Shown here: positions 45,947 to 55,146 of the stretch, one piece after another
Numbering within the stretch: the first letter of the stretch is position 1
How the letters are laid out: each line of letters starts with the position of its first letter
From: Marinobacter sp. MDS2
GTDB lineage: Bacteria; Pseudomonadota; Gammaproteobacteria; Pseudomonadales; Oleiphilaceae
Length of the DNA: 64,000 nucleotides
Reading direction: 5' to 3'
NCBI RefSeq assembly: GCF_030718085.1
Contig: NZ_JAVAJF010000001.1
Location: 2,046,001 to 2,110,000, forward strand
The notes under the pieces: model-generated
Told to the model about the DNA's origin: nothing
Databases searched by the model: none
Seen by the model: the letters and a program-made list of their open reading frames with translations, nothing else
Made by a program: the position numbers and the translations under genes

Positions 45947-47029
45947 ATGATCATGAACGCACACAAAACACGGAACGCGGCACTGCTGTGTACCTCGCTG
46001 TTGGCCGCATCGGCATCCAGCTCGTTGTTAGCGGAAGAGCTTCGGCTGATCACTTGGGGTGGCTACGCTCCAGACGAGGTTGTGGCGCAGTTTGAAGAAG
46101 AAACCGGCATCGATGTAAAGATTACCTTGTCGAACAACGAAGACATGATTTCCAAGCTACGAGCCACCGGCGGGGCCGGTTTTGATCTGGCTCAGCCAAG
46201 CCAAGACCGGATCGTGGGCGTTCAGCGTCAGTTCAATGTCTACAAACCCATCGATTACAGCCGGATCAATACCGACCAACTGCAGCCGTCCATGATCAAG
46301 GCCACTCAGGAAGCCACCGCGTTGAATGGCAAGTCCTACGGTGTGCCGGCCGTGTGGGGCACCAGCGGTTTGATTGTGCACAGCTCTGTGGCCGATACCG
46401 TCAAGGATTACACCGACCTGTGTGATCCCGCTGTGGCGGGCAAGGTGAGCTACCGGCTCAAGCGCCCAACCCTGATGGGCTTCGCCTTTGCTATGGGGAT
46501 GGACCCGTTTGCGGCCTACAACGACCGTGACGAATACGCGTCGATTATGGCAAAAGTGGAAGACAAACTGATCGATTGCAAAGCCAACGTGAAGACCTAC
46601 TGGACCGGCGGTGATCAGTTGTTGTCGTTGCTGCGCACGGAGGAAGTCATTGCCGCTATGGCCTGGGATGCCGGGGGCTGGAAACTGAATGCCGAGAACC
46701 CGGAGATTCAATTCGTTGCGCCGGAGTCTGGTGCTTTGGGCTGGATAGATACCTTTGCGATTCCACGTCGCAGCGAAAATGAAGAGGCGGCCTACAAGTG
46801 GATCAACTTCGTGATGCAGCCGGACATTGCCGCGAAGATTACCAACGCTTCGGGCAACTTCACGGCCTCTAAGGGCGCAGACGAATTTGTGAAGGCAGAT
46901 CTGCGCGATGCTTATCGAGCCAGTTTTGATGAGCAGGCCATCACCAACATCAAATGGTACCCACCGGTGCCGCCAGGGCTGGAAGCCACCGAAGGGCAGG
47001 TGCTGGACCGTGTGCAAGCGGCGAACTGA
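45947..47029 (+). CDS. Pot-family periplasmic substrate-binding protein (non-canonical pocket)
   Basis: This 360-aa protein has a Sec-type signal (LLAASASSSLLAEE) without a lipobox and a PotD/PotF-like fold: ITWGGYAPDEVV near the N-terminus and GALGWIDTFAIP near residue 263. The acidic stretch that contacts polyamine amines in PotD is replaced here by YRLKRPTLMGF, which is basic, so a different ligand is likely. A second ATG at 45953 is equally possible. It heads a binding protein-ATPase-permease-permease operon, unlike the neighbouring potABCD order. Confidence 0.85.
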   Translation: MIMNAHKTRNAALLCTSLLAASASSSLLAEELRLITWGGYAPDEVVAQFEEETGIDVKITLSNNEDMISKLRATGGAGFDLAQPSQDRIVGVQRQFNVYKPIDYSRINTDQLQPSMIKATQEATALNGKSYGVPAVWGTSGLIVHSSVADTVKDYTDLCDPAVAGKVSYRLKRPTLMGFAFAMGMDPFAAYNDRDEYASIMAKVEDKLIDCKANVKTYWTGGDQLLSLLRTEEVIAAMAWDAGGWKLNAENPEIQFVAPESGALGWIDTFAIPRRSENEEAAYKWINFVMQPDIAAKITNASGNFTASKGADEFVKADLRDAYRASFDEQAITNIKWYPPVPPGLEATEGQVLDRVQAAN

Positions 47030-47034
47030 TCAGT

Positions 47035-48129
47035 ATGGCAACACAATCCGATCTTTCCTGCGACGGGCTGGTGCGGCGCTTCGGCGCCCATGCCGCGGTC
47101 AATGACATTTCACTGGACGTGCCGGCGGGCACGTTCTTCTCCATTCTAGGGCCGTCCGGTTGTGGCAAGACGACGCTGTTGCGCCTGCTGGCGGGCTTCG
47201 ATAAGCCGAACGAGGGTGATATCTATATCCGTGGGGAGCGGATGAACGATGTACCGCCCAATCGCCGGCCGGTGAATATGGTGTTTCAGCATTTGGCGTT
47301 GTTTCCCACCATGTCGGTGGGCGACAACATCGGCTACGGTTTGAAGCGGCGCAAGGTGGCCGCGGCCGAACGCCGGAAGCTCACGGCTGAGGTGCTGGAG
47401 CAGGTTGGGCTGCCCGGGCTGGAAAACCGCAATCCGATGGAGTTGTCCGGTGGCCAGCGCCAGCGGGTCGCGCTGGCTCGATGTTTGGTACTGAAGCCTA
47501 CCCTGCTATTGCTGGATGAGCCGCTAGGCGCGCTCGATCTTAAGCTGCGCGAGCAAATGAAGCTGGAGCTCAAGCATCTGCAGAAACAGTTTGGCACAAC
47601 CTTTGTGTACATCACCCACGATCAGTCGGAAGCCATGGTAATGTCCGATCAGGTGGCAGTGATGAGAGAGGGCCGCTTTGATCAGGTCGCGCCGCCGGAA
47701 GAGCTCTATCGGGAACCGGCAACCCCGTTCGTTGCTGGGTTTGTGGGCGATAACAATCGGCTGGCGGGAGAAGTCGTCTCAATGGCTGACAATCTGGCGA
47801 ACATCCGGCTGGATAGTGGTGAAATTGTGCGTGGCCGCCTGGCCTCGAGCAAGTTGCAGCCAGGTTCACGGGCGGAGCTGTACGTGCGCCCCGAGTCTTT
47901 GGTGTTTGCCGGATCTGAACCGAATAACGATTATTCGGTGATGCAAGCCAGCGTGCAAACAACCTTGTTCGACGGCGCGAACAGTCGGGTCGAAGCTGTA
48001 AACGGCAGTAGCCCGATATACGCCCGCTTGCCCCAGGACGGTTCCGCGCCGGCCTTGACCTCAGGCAGTTCGATCAAACTGGCCTGGAATCCAGAATTGG
48101 CCCGGGTGTTCGGGGCAGATCGGTCATGA
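47035..48129 (+). CDS. ABC transporter ATP-binding protein, PotA-like (second system)
   Basis: This 364-aa protein has Walker [15 protein letters not shown] (about residues 40-53), signature LSGGQRQRVALARC, Walker B LLLLDEPLGALD and a C-terminal TOBE-like domain (PESLVFAG). It starts 5 nt after the binding-protein stop. Serves the permeases just downstream; substrate follows that of the preceding binding protein. Confidence 0.92.
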   Translation: MATQSDLSCDGLVRRFGAHAAVNDISLDVPAGTFFSILGPSGCGKTTLLRLLAGFDKPNEGDIYIRGERMNDVPPNRRPVNMVFQHLALFPTMSVGDNIGYGLKRRKVAAAERRKLTAEVLEQVGLPGLENRNPMELSGGQRQRVALARCLVLKPTLLLLDEPLGALDLKLREQMKLELKHLQKQFGTTFVYITHDQSEAMVMSDQVAVMREGRFDQVAPPEELYREPATPFVAGFVGDNNRLAGEVVSMADNLANIRLDSGEIVRGRLASSKLQPGSRAELYVRPESLVFAGSEPNNDYSVMQASVQTTLFDGANSRVEAVNGSSPIYARLPQDGSAPALTSGSSIKLAWNPELARVFGADRS

Positions 48130-48986
48130 AATCGTCAGCGAGTCGCCTCTCACTCTGGTTGCTGTTAACCCCCTTCCTGTTGTGGATTGTGTTGTTGGTG
48201 TTGGTGCCGCACATACAGATGCTTCGCGTGTCGTTTCAGGTGCGCGAAAGCTGGGATACGCTGGCGTGGGGGCTGGAGCAGTACCAGAATTTCTTCACGG
48301 AATCCTATTATTGGCGAACCTTCGTTCGCACCGGTGTAATGTCGCTGTTCACCACGTTTCTAACGCTGCTGGTGGCTTTCCCCATCGCTTGGTACATCGC
48401 CAAAATGGCTCGCGGCCGTAGCAAACGCCTACTGTTTCTGGCTTGCCTGATTCCCTTCTGGGCCAGTGAGTTAGTACGTACTTACGGCTGGATGATTCTG
48501 CTGCGTGAAAGTGGTTTGTTCAGCTCGTGGCTGCAAGCGCTAGGTTGGGCCGATGGCCCGGTGGAAATGCTCTATAACGATGTCGCGGTGATTGTCGGAC
48601 TGGTCTACAACGGTTTGCTGTTTATGGTGGTGCCTCTGGTGACCACCTTGGACGGTATGGACGAGAATCTGGTGGAAGCTGGCTATGATCTAGGCGGCGG
48701 CCACGCCACGGTACTACGGGAGGTTGTGGTGCCTTGGGCTATGCCCGGAATTGTTTCAGGGTGCACCGTGGTGTTCATGTTAACCCTTGGCAGCTATCTG
48801 ACTCCGGTTTTGATGGGCGGTAAAGACAGTGCCTGGTTCACCGAACAGATCTTCACCCAGTTTATTACCCGCTTTAATTGGGAGCAGGGAGCCGCCCTTG
48901 GCGTTCTGTTGCTGGTGTTGTCATCGGTGATGGTATGGCTGGGGCTGAAGCTGTCTGGCCAGTCTCTGCGCAAGGTGATGGGGTGA
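48126..48986 (+). CDS. ABC transporter permease, PotB-like (second system)
   Basis: This 286-aa permease has six hydrophobic helices and an EAA-type loop EAGYDLGGGHATVLREVVVP near residue 184. It overlaps the ATPase gene by 4 bp and ends 4 nt before the next permease. Confidence 0.9.
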   Translation: MKSSASRLSLWLLLTPFLLWIVLLVLVPHIQMLRVSFQVRESWDTLAWGLEQYQNFFTESYYWRTFVRTGVMSLFTTFLTLLVAFPIAWYIAKMARGRSKRLLFLACLIPFWASELVRTYGWMILLRESGLFSSWLQALGWADGPVEMLYNDVAVIVGLVYNGLLFMVVPLVTTLDGMDENLVEAGYDLGGGHATVLREVVVPWAMPGIVSGCTVVFMLTLGSYLTPVLMGGKDSAWFTEQIFTQFITRFNWEQGAALGVLLLVLSSVMVWLGLKLSGQSLRKVMG

Positions 48987-48990
48987 CTTT

Positions 48991-49845
48991 ATGATTCGTT
49001 CGGTACCTCGTTCCCGCGTGTTTAATGGATTGTATCTGGCCTATCTGGTGGCTTTTTTCGTGTATTTGGCGTTGCCGTTGCTCGTAACGGCTGCCTTTGC
49101 GTTCAACGATTCCTCGTTTCCCTCCTTGCCTTGGCAAGGGTTTACGCTGGATTGGTATCTGGCGGATGGCAGCGAAGGGCGAACCGGCCTGTTCCATGAT
49201 GATGGCTTGCTGAATGCATTGTGGGTCAGTACCAAAATCGCTTTCTGGGTCACGCTGGGCAGTGTTGCGTTGGGCTGCGTGAATGCCGTGTTGTTTGAGC
49301 GCTTGCAGTTTCGTGGCAAGGAATTTTTGTATTTACTGATGCTGTTGCCGCTGGTGATTCCCGGGGTGATTCTCGGGGTGTCCATCCTGGTGTTCTACAG
49401 CGGTACCGCGAACGAAGTGTCCCGGTTGTGGGGTATCGAACTGGATATCTTTCGGCCGGGCATGACGCTGGTGGTGATGGGGCAAGTGACCTTTATCACG
49501 ACTTTGGCCACATTGGTGATTGGCGCACGGCTGCGAAAATTTGATCCCCAACTGGAAGAAGCTGCGCTGAACCTTGGGGCAACGCCATTGGTGGCGTGGT
49601 TCACCGTGACGCTACCTTGGCTACTACCCTCGATATTCGGAGCTGCGGCCATGGCGTTTCTGATGTCGTTCGAGAACTTCAATACCACGGTGATGCTGAC
49701 CGGTAGTGACACGCCGCTTACCGTCGCGCTGTTTAACCGGCTGCGAGAGGGATCTACCCCCGTGCTTAACGCCGTCGCATTGTTCTTGATGGCGGTATCG
49801 GGCTTGTTAGCGATGCTGACGTTGCGGCAAAACCGCGAAGACTAA
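48991..49845 (+). CDS. ABC transporter permease, PotC-like (second system)
   Basis: This 284-aa permease has six membrane segments and the EAA-type loop EEAALNLGATPLVAWFTVTLP near residue 187 (shown without flanks). It is the last gene of the second Pot-like operon and is followed by a bidirectional-looking terminator shared with the symporter gene. Confidence 0.9.
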   Translation: MIRSVPRSRVFNGLYLAYLVAFFVYLALPLLVTAAFAFNDSSFPSLPWQGFTLDWYLADGSEGRTGLFHDDGLLNALWVSTKIAFWVTLGSVALGCVNAVLFERLQFRGKEFLYLLMLLPLVIPGVILGVSILVFYSGTANEVSRLWGIELDIFRPGMTLVVMGQVTFITTLATLVIGARLRKFDPQLEEAALNLGATPLVAWFTVTLPWLLPSIFGAAAMAFLMSFENFNTTVMLTGSDTPLTVALFNRLREGSTPVLNAVALFLMAVSGLLAMLTLRQNRED

Positions 49846-49863
49846 TCCTTGCGGCATATAATG

Positions 49864-49902
49864 AAAACCCCGCAGCTCTCAACGGATAACTGCGGGGTTT
49901 TT
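49864..49902. terminator. Bidirectional Rho-independent terminator
   Basis: CCCCGCAG and CTGCGGGG form an 8-bp stem around 14 nt. AAAA precedes and TTTTT follows it, so it can end both the plus-strand permease gene and the minus-strand symporter gene whose stop is 5 nt further on. Confidence 0.92.
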
Positions 49903-49906
49903 CAGA

Positions 49907-51319
49907 TCAGTGCCAGATATTGCTGTCGATCTTCTCGTGCAGCTCTGGGTAATCTTTGGATCTGAACTGCGGTACCAGGCCTTCTTTGCGCTGTGCCAGA
50001 TAGTCTTTGGTCAGTTTAATCACGGTACCCGACAACAGCACAATGGCGATCAGGTTGATCACTGCCATCAGCCCCATCGAGGCATCGGCTGCGTTGAAAA
50101 CTGTAACGACCGCTTCGTAGCCACCCCAAATCACCATGCCCAAAGCGGCCAGACGCAGAATGGTCAGGCCCAGCGTGTTACCGCCTTTCAGGTACACCAG
50201 CGCGTTTTCGGCGTAGGTGTAGTTGGCAACGATGGAGGTAAAGGCAAAGAACAGAATGGCCACGGCAATGAAGTAGCTGCCGAATTCACCAAGATGCACT
50301 TCCATTGCCTGCTGGGTCAGCTGAGTGCCGGTTACGCCTGAGCCAGGCTCCAGAACACCTGCCAGCAGAATCATGACTGCCGTTGCGGTGCAGACAATGA
50401 TGGTATCAACGAACACGCCGAATGCCTGTACCAAGCCTTGCGACGACGGATGGTGCGGTGCAGGTGTGGCTGTGGCCGCGATGTTGGGCGCCGAGCCCAT
50501 GCCGGCTTCGTTGGAGAACAAGCCGCGCTTGATGCCGTTCAGCATGGCCGCGGTGACGGAGCCAACCGCACCACCGGCTGCTTCTTCAAGGCCAAACGCA
50601 CTTTTTACGATCAGCGCCAGAATGCCCGGTACTTCCGTGATGTTCATGGCCATAACCCCCAGTGCCAGTAGCACATAGGCGCCAGCCATAAACGGCACCA
50701 CGAATTCAGCAAAACGAACGATTTTGCGCAGGCCACCAAAAATCACCACGCCTGCACAGGCCGCAATCACCACACCCACGCCGAGCTTGGGGGCGCCGAA
50801 GGCACCTTGCATGGCATCGGCAATGGAGTTGGCTTGAACTGCGTTGAATACCAAACCGAAGGAAATAATCAGGCAAACCGCGAAAATGGCTGCTGCCCAT
50901 GGTGCTTTCAGGCCTTTGGCGATGTATACCGCCGGGCCGCCGCGGTATTGGCCCTTGCCGTCACGGACTTTGTAAAGCTGGGCCAGTGTGCTTTCCGCAT
51001 AGCCGGTGGCCATACCCACCAGAGCAACCATCCACATCCAGAAAATGGCCCCAGCGCCGCCCAGATAAAGAGCGACCGCTACACCGGCAAGGTTACCGGT
51101 GCCAACGCGTGAGGCGAGGCTGGTGCACAGAGCTTGGAACGGGGAAATACCGTGAACGTCACTTTCCCGGGAACCGCGGATGGCTCGTACCATCTCTCCG
51201 AAATGACGGAACTGAAGAAAGCCGAGGCGAACGGTGAAGAAAATACCTACGGCAAGCAAACCGTAAACGAGGACGTAGCCCCAAATAATAGAGTTGAGAA
51301 AATCGACAATTGCGGTCAT
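49907..51319 (-). CDS. Alanine/glycine:sodium symporter (AGCS family)
   Basis: This 470-aa inner-membrane symporter has about ten to eleven helices and AGCS motifs: a YVLLALGVMAMNITEVPGIL region, GIKRGLFSNEAGMGSAPNIAATA near residue 263, and an N-terminal GYVLVYGLLAVGIFFTVRLGFLQ region. It imports small neutral amino acids with Na+. The ATG at 51319 is preferred to a TTG 6 nt upstream. A perfect palindrome lies about 60 bp upstream of the gene. Confidence 0.92.
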   Translation of the reverse strand: MTAIVDFLNSIIWGYVLVYGLLAVGIFFTVRLGFLQFRHFGEMVRAIRGSRESDVHGISPFQALCTSLASRVGTGNLAGVAVALYLGGAGAIFWMWMVALVGMATGYAESTLAQLYKVRDGKGQYRGGPAVYIAKGLKAPWAAAIFAVCLIISFGLVFNAVQANSIADAMQGAFGAPKLGVGVVIAACAGVVIFGGLRKIVRFAEFVVPFMAGAYVLLALGVMAMNITEVPGILALIVKSAFGLEEAAGGAVGSVTAAMLNGIKRGLFSNEAGMGSAPNIAATATPAPHHPSSQGLVQAFGVFVDTIIVCTATAVMILLAGVLEPGSGVTGTQLTQQAMEVHLGEFGSYFIAVAILFFAFTSIVANYTYAENALVYLKGGNTLGLTILRLAALGMVIWGGYEAVVTVFNAADASMGLMAVINLIAIVLLSGTVIKLTKDYLAQRKEGLVPQFRSKDYPELHEKIDSNIWH

Positions 51320-51379
51320 CGACAAGCGCCTTGTGATTTGTGAATGAAAGTTAACCTAGAGGCGCGGCAGTTTAGCACG

Positions 51380-51391
51380 GTGAAATTTCAC
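51380..51391. promoter_or_regulatory. 12-bp palindrome upstream of the AGCS symporter
   Basis: GTGAAATTTCAC is a perfect palindrome about 60 bp upstream of the symporter start and in a gene-free stretch. It has the form of a dimeric repressor operator. The cognate regulator is unknown. Confidence 0.35.
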
Positions 51392-51414
51392 GCAGCTTGC
51401 GGATATCCGTGATA

Positions 51415-51443
51415 CCCCGACAGCAAAAAATCTGCTGCCGGGG
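51415..51443 (-). terminator. Hairpin terminator downstream of the teaD-like gene
   Basis: CCCCG-A-CAGCA pairs with TGCTG-C-CGGGG (one mismatch) 25 nt after the stop of the universal stress protein gene. No T-run follows on the minus strand, so it may be a weak or Rho-aided end of the tea operon. Confidence 0.55.
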
Positions 51444-51467
51444 GTGTTCAGAGCGGCGAGAAAATCG

Positions 51468-51911
51468 TCACACAACCAACACAGGGCATTTGGCCTGGGA
51501 GGCCACCCGATGAGAAACACTGCCCAAAAACATGCCGTCTTTGTCGCTGTTCGTGCCTTTGGTGCCAACCACAACGAGATCGGCTTCTTTGTCTTTGGCA
51601 AATTTTACAATCACCTTGGAGGGCCGCCCCGCCTTTACAAAGCCGCGAACTTTCGTGGCACCGTGCTCTTTCGCAAACTCCTTCGCGTGGTTAACCACCT
51701 CTTTGGCGTAGTCTGACAACACCTTATCCGGGATGTCCATATCATCGGGCCGACCGATGGATAGAGACGCCTCGAACAAGCTGTGATGCTTGTATACACA
51801 GAGGATGAAAATCTCAACCTCTGGCAACAGCCGTTGCAGTTCGATCGCCTTGTCCAGGGCCCGAAGCGATGTCTTGGACCCATCCACGGCCGCCAGAATT
51901 CGATTAAACAT
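51468..51911 (-). CDS. teaD: Universal stress protein, TeaD-like
   Basis: This 147-aa UspA-fold protein begins [21 protein letters not shown] and has the ATP-binding loop VVGTKG...[11 protein letters not shown] near residues 120-140. In Halomonas elongata, TeaD is encoded right after the TeaABC ectoine transporter and modulates it; the same arrangement is seen here. AGGAGA lies 7 nt before the ATG. Name assigned by context and similarity of the partner genes. Confidence 0.85.
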   Translation of the reverse strand: MFNRILAAVDGSKTSLRALDKAIELQRLLPEVEIFILCVYKHHSLFEASLSIGRPDDMDIPDKVLSDYAKEVVNHAKEFAKEHGATKVRGFVKAGRPSKVIVKFAKDKEADLVVVGTKGTNSDKDGMFLGSVSHRVASQAKCPVLVV

Positions 51912-51943
51912 AGCAGTCTCCTGTTATTGGCCGGGTATCCGGC

Positions 51944-53230
51944 TTACTGCGGGTAAGCCAGATCCCTCAGGAACAACGCAATTTGCGGGAAGGCGATGAT
52001 CAAGCCAGCGGCGGCCACCAGCATGAAGATAAACGGAGGGGTGCCGCGGATAACTTCAAGATAAGGCCGTTTGAAAATCGCGATCGCGGTGAAGATATCG
52101 CAACCGAAGGGCGGCGTGGCAGAGCCGATCGCCACCTGCAAGGTGATCAGAACACCCACCAGCACCGGATCAAGGCCGGTAGACTGGATCGCGGGCGCGA
52201 AAATCGGGGTGAGCACCAGAATCACCACGATCGGGTCTACAAACATACAGGCGATGAAAAACGCGACACAAATGGCGATCAGAACCCCTACCGGGCCGGC
52301 CTCGTTGACGCCAACGGATTCCAGGATGGCTTGCGGAATCTGAGCAAAGGAAATGATCCATGAAAAACCGTTTCCGACTGCAACCAGAATGAAGACCACC
52401 GCGGTGATCAGACCGGTGGATTTGGCAATACGGTAGACATCGTTAAGTTTGAGCGAGCGGAAGATCACGAATTCCAGCAGGAAAGCGTAAAGCACACACA
52501 CGGCCGCCGCTTCGGTTGGGCTGAAAATACCGCCGTAAATACCACCAACAATGATGACCGGGAACATCAACGGCCAGGACGCATCCCGTACCGACAAGGC
52601 GCGCTGTTTCCAACTGGCCTTTTCTTCCGTGGGCACATTGTTCTTGTAGGCGTAAATCAGGCAGTACATCGAAAACATCAACAGAATCAGCAAACCCGGG
52701 CCAATACCGGCAATGAACAGTTCGGCAATGGAGGTTTCCGAGATAACCCCGTAGATAATCATCCCGATGCTGGGCGGGATCAGAAACGCGATGTCACTGG
52801 CGTTAACAATCAGGGCCAGAGTGAAGGAGTCGGAGTAGCCGGCTTTCAGCATCTTGGGGCGAAGGGGGGAGCCCACCGCAACCACGGTTGCCTGAGTGGA
52901 GCCGGAGACCGCGCCGAACAGGGTGCAGGAGGTGGCGGTACTGATCGCCAACCCGCCTTTTACGTGGCCAATAAACGACATGACCATGTTAATCAGCCGG
53001 TCGGCAGACTGGCCGCGAGTCATGATGTCGGCGGCCAGAATGAACATAGGTACTGCGATCAACGACGCCGGCCGGATGCCGCCCATCATCTGCTGGATGA
53101 AGGTGCCCATCTGGCCGAAGCCGTCAAACATCATTACAAAACCAACCACCGCAGCGGTGATCAGCGGAATCATCATCGGGAAGCCCAGAAGCAGCAGCCC
53201 GATCATGATGAGCATCATAATAGTTGCCAT
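51944..53230 (-). CDS. teaC: Ectoine TRAP transporter large permease (DctM type)
   Basis: This 428-aa inner-membrane protein has about 12 to 13 helices of the DctM family: GSTQATVVAVGSPLRPKM, IPPSIGMIIYGVISETSIAELF and GCDIFTAIAIFKRP. It carries out the ion-coupled transport step with TeaB. It lies 38 nt after the small permease gene on the minus strand. Confidence 0.92.
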   Translation of the reverse strand: MATIMMLIMIGLLLLGFPMMIPLITAAVVGFVMMFDGFGQMGTFIQQMMGGIRPASLIAVPMFILAADIMTRGQSADRLINMVMSFIGHVKGGLAISTATSCTLFGAVSGSTQATVVAVGSPLRPKMLKAGYSDSFTLALIVNASDIAFLIPPSIGMIIYGVISETSIAELFIAGIGPGLLILLMFSMYCLIYAYKNNVPTEEKASWKQRALSVRDASWPLMFPVIIVGGIYGGIFSPTEAAAVCVLYAFLLEFVIFRSLKLNDVYRIAKSTGLITAVVFILVAVGNGFSWIISFAQIPQAILESVGVNEAGPVGVLIAICVAFFIACMFVDPIVVILVLTPIFAPAIQSTGLDPVLVGVLITLQVAIGSATPPFGCDIFTAIAIFKRPYLEVIRGTPPFIFMLVAAAGLIIAFPQIALFLRDLAYPQ

Positions 53231-53268
53231 AGTATGCGTGTCCTCAACCTTCCAGGTTTATGCTGCGT

Positions 53269-53865
53269 TTAAACTTCCGATTCTGTGTCGGCATAACCGT
53301 CAACCACCCCTGTTGAAAGGTAAACATCCTTGCTGGTGAAGTTTTTGATGGCGGTGAGGAGGTACTGAATGCCGGTAATTGCGAAACCGATTGGTGCCCA
53401 GATATAAATCCACCAAATAGGCAAACCCAGGGCAGGTAGGATACGACCGCGGCTGTACAGAGTTTCGATGTAGCCGTAGGAGTAGTAACACAGGAAAAAC
53501 ATCACAGCGGAGGTGAACAGCGCGATGATGATCATCAGTACTTTCCGGCCACTGGCGGGGAACGCATCGTAGACCGCAGACATGCGAATATGGCGACCGT
53601 GCCGGGCGGCATAACCGATGCCGGCAAAGGTGATCAGAATAATGAGGATTCGGTTGATCTCGCCGGAGAAAAACAGGCCTTCTCCGAAAACAAAACGGCC
53701 AATAACGTTAATGCAGGTGTTGATGGCCATCAGGATAACGCCAGCAGCCAGCATGACTGCTTCGGTTTTGGCTATCCATTCGTCGATGGTGCCAAGTATG
53801 CCGGGTAAACCGGATTCGTAGGTGCCGGTATCGTCTTCAACAGCCTCTTGAGGATGCTCAGACAT
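53269..53865 (-). CDS. teaB: Ectoine TRAP transporter small permease (DctQ type)
   Basis: This 198-aa membrane protein has four hydrophobic helices of the DctQ family, including [20 protein letters not shown] and [20 protein letters not shown], with an acidic N-terminal tail. It is the small subunit paired with the DctM-type protein. It follows teaA by about 110 nt, a gap that holds a strong hairpin. Confidence 0.9.
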   Translation of the reverse strand: MSEHPQEAVEDDTGTYESGLPGILGTIDEWIAKTEAVMLAAGVILMAINTCINVIGRFVFGEGLFFSGEINRILIILITFAGIGYAARHGRHIRMSAVYDAFPASGRKVLMIIIALFTSAVMFFLCYYSYGYIETLYSRGRILPALGLPIWWIYIWAPIGFAITGIQYLLTAIKNFTSKDVYLSTGVVDGYADTESEV

Positions 53866-53940
53866 GGGTGGTGCTCCACAACTGATTGCTCCCGGCGGGC
53901 AAAGACTCCGGCGGGGCGGGTTTAAACCTTAGCCGGACAA

Positions 53941-53966
53941 CAAAGGGTGGCCAGAGCCACCCTTTG
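53941..53966 (-). terminator. Intercistronic hairpin between teaA and teaB
   Basis: An 11-bp perfect inverted repeat, CAAAGGGTGGC and GCCACCCTTTG around a 4-nt loop, lies 11 nt after the teaA stop and before teaB. Such structures behind binding-protein genes reduce readthrough and protect the upstream mRNA, giving more binding protein than permease. Confidence 0.75.
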
Positions 53967-53977
53967 AATCCTGCCGT

Positions 53978-55006
53978 TTATTCGCCTTTTACGGCTTCGA
54001 GGTCGGCTTTGAATTGTTCCAGAAGTTTCTTGCCACGTTCACCGGTCATCTCGATAAACTTCTCTTCAACCTGCGGCGCACGGGCACGGAAGGTTTCGAT
54101 CTGTTCGTCGTTCAGACGAGTAACGGTGACTTCGTCACTCTTCGAGGTGATCTTTTCCAGAGCTTCGTCGGCCAGACCATCGATATGCTCGATGATTTCT
54201 TCGAAGGCATAGTCGGCGGCATCCTGAACCAGTTTCTTATCGGCATCAGACAGGCCGTTGTAGAAGTTCTGGTTCGCCATCATGGCGGTGGTGAACCAGC
54301 CGTGACCGGTGAACACCAGATTTGGTGACACCTCATACAAACCGCCGGACTCGATCCAGAAAATCGGGTTTTCCTGACCCTGGATCATGTTGGTTTGCAG
54401 TGCGCCGTAAACTTCACCCCAAGGCAGCGGGGTCGGAGTGGCGCCGAACGCAGAATAGGTTTCTGACAACAGCGGGTTGGTCATGACCCGAATTTTTTTG
54501 TTGTTCAGCTCTTCCGGAGACGTGACGGGCTCGTCAACGGTGACGACCATTTCCCCTTCAGGGTACATTTGCAGCAGTTCCAGACCCTGCTCGGAATACA
54601 GCTTGGGGAAATCCTCGTTGATCGCTTTGGATTCACGGAAGAATTCGATCACCGTATCCATGTCGGTCGGCATCAGGTAGGGGATAAAGAAAATCTGTGC
54701 TTCAGGAATCAGCGCACCGGTGAAACCCGGAGACTGGTTCACGAAGTTCAGGATGCCCGCCTGGGTCTGTTCCATGATGTCATCAGACTCACCCAGCTCG
54801 CCAAAGCGGAAGATTTGCAGCGTGTGGTCTGAGTTTTCTTCGATATATTCTTTGAATTTGTAGGCGTAGACGTCTTGAACATCACCCTCGTATTCTTCGT
54901 GGGCGTAACGCCAGTTGGCCGCATTTACTGCGTTTGCAGCAGTTAGCCCGGCAAAGGCCAATGCAGAAATACCGACCAATTTCCGGAATTTGTTCGTGCT
55001 GTTCAT
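53978..55006 (-). CDS. teaA: Ectoine/hydroxyectoine-binding TRAP protein
   Basis: This 342-aa periplasmic protein has a signal peptide ending in AVNAAN and a mature part recalling Halomonas TeaA very closely: NWRYAHEEYEGDVQDV, FRFGELGESDDIMEQTQ, IFFIPYLMPTDMDTV, GQENPIFWIESGG and HGWFTTAMMANQ. The conserved glutamate of the N-terminal HEE and the Asn/Trp residues in the ligand cleft agree with ectoine binding. GGAG lies 9 nt before the Met at 55006. It starts the tea operon. Confidence 0.93.
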   Translation of the reverse strand: MNSTNKFRKLVGISALAFAGLTAANAVNAANWRYAHEEYEGDVQDVYAYKFKEYIEENSDHTLQIFRFGELGESDDIMEQTQAGILNFVNQSPGFTGALIPEAQIFFIPYLMPTDMDTVIEFFRESKAINEDFPKLYSEQGLELLQMYPEGEMVVTVDEPVTSPEELNNKKIRVMTNPLLSETYSAFGATPTPLPWGEVYGALQTNMIQGQENPIFWIESGGLYEVSPNLVFTGHGWFTTAMMANQNFYNGLSDADKKLVQDAADYAFEEIIEHIDGLADEALEKITSKSDEVTVTRLNDEQIETFRARAPQVEEKFIEMTGERGKKLLEQFKADLEAVKGE

Positions 55007-55146
55007 TGCGTGATCTCCGCTCGCTTTTTTAGTTAGTTCCTTGTTAACTTTATAAAGACTGGCAAAACAAAGCGGTTTTCGCAAGGAAATGGCCGAAATT
55101 AGAAAACATGCGAAAGCGAACGAGCGGGATCTGCAAAGCTATGATT

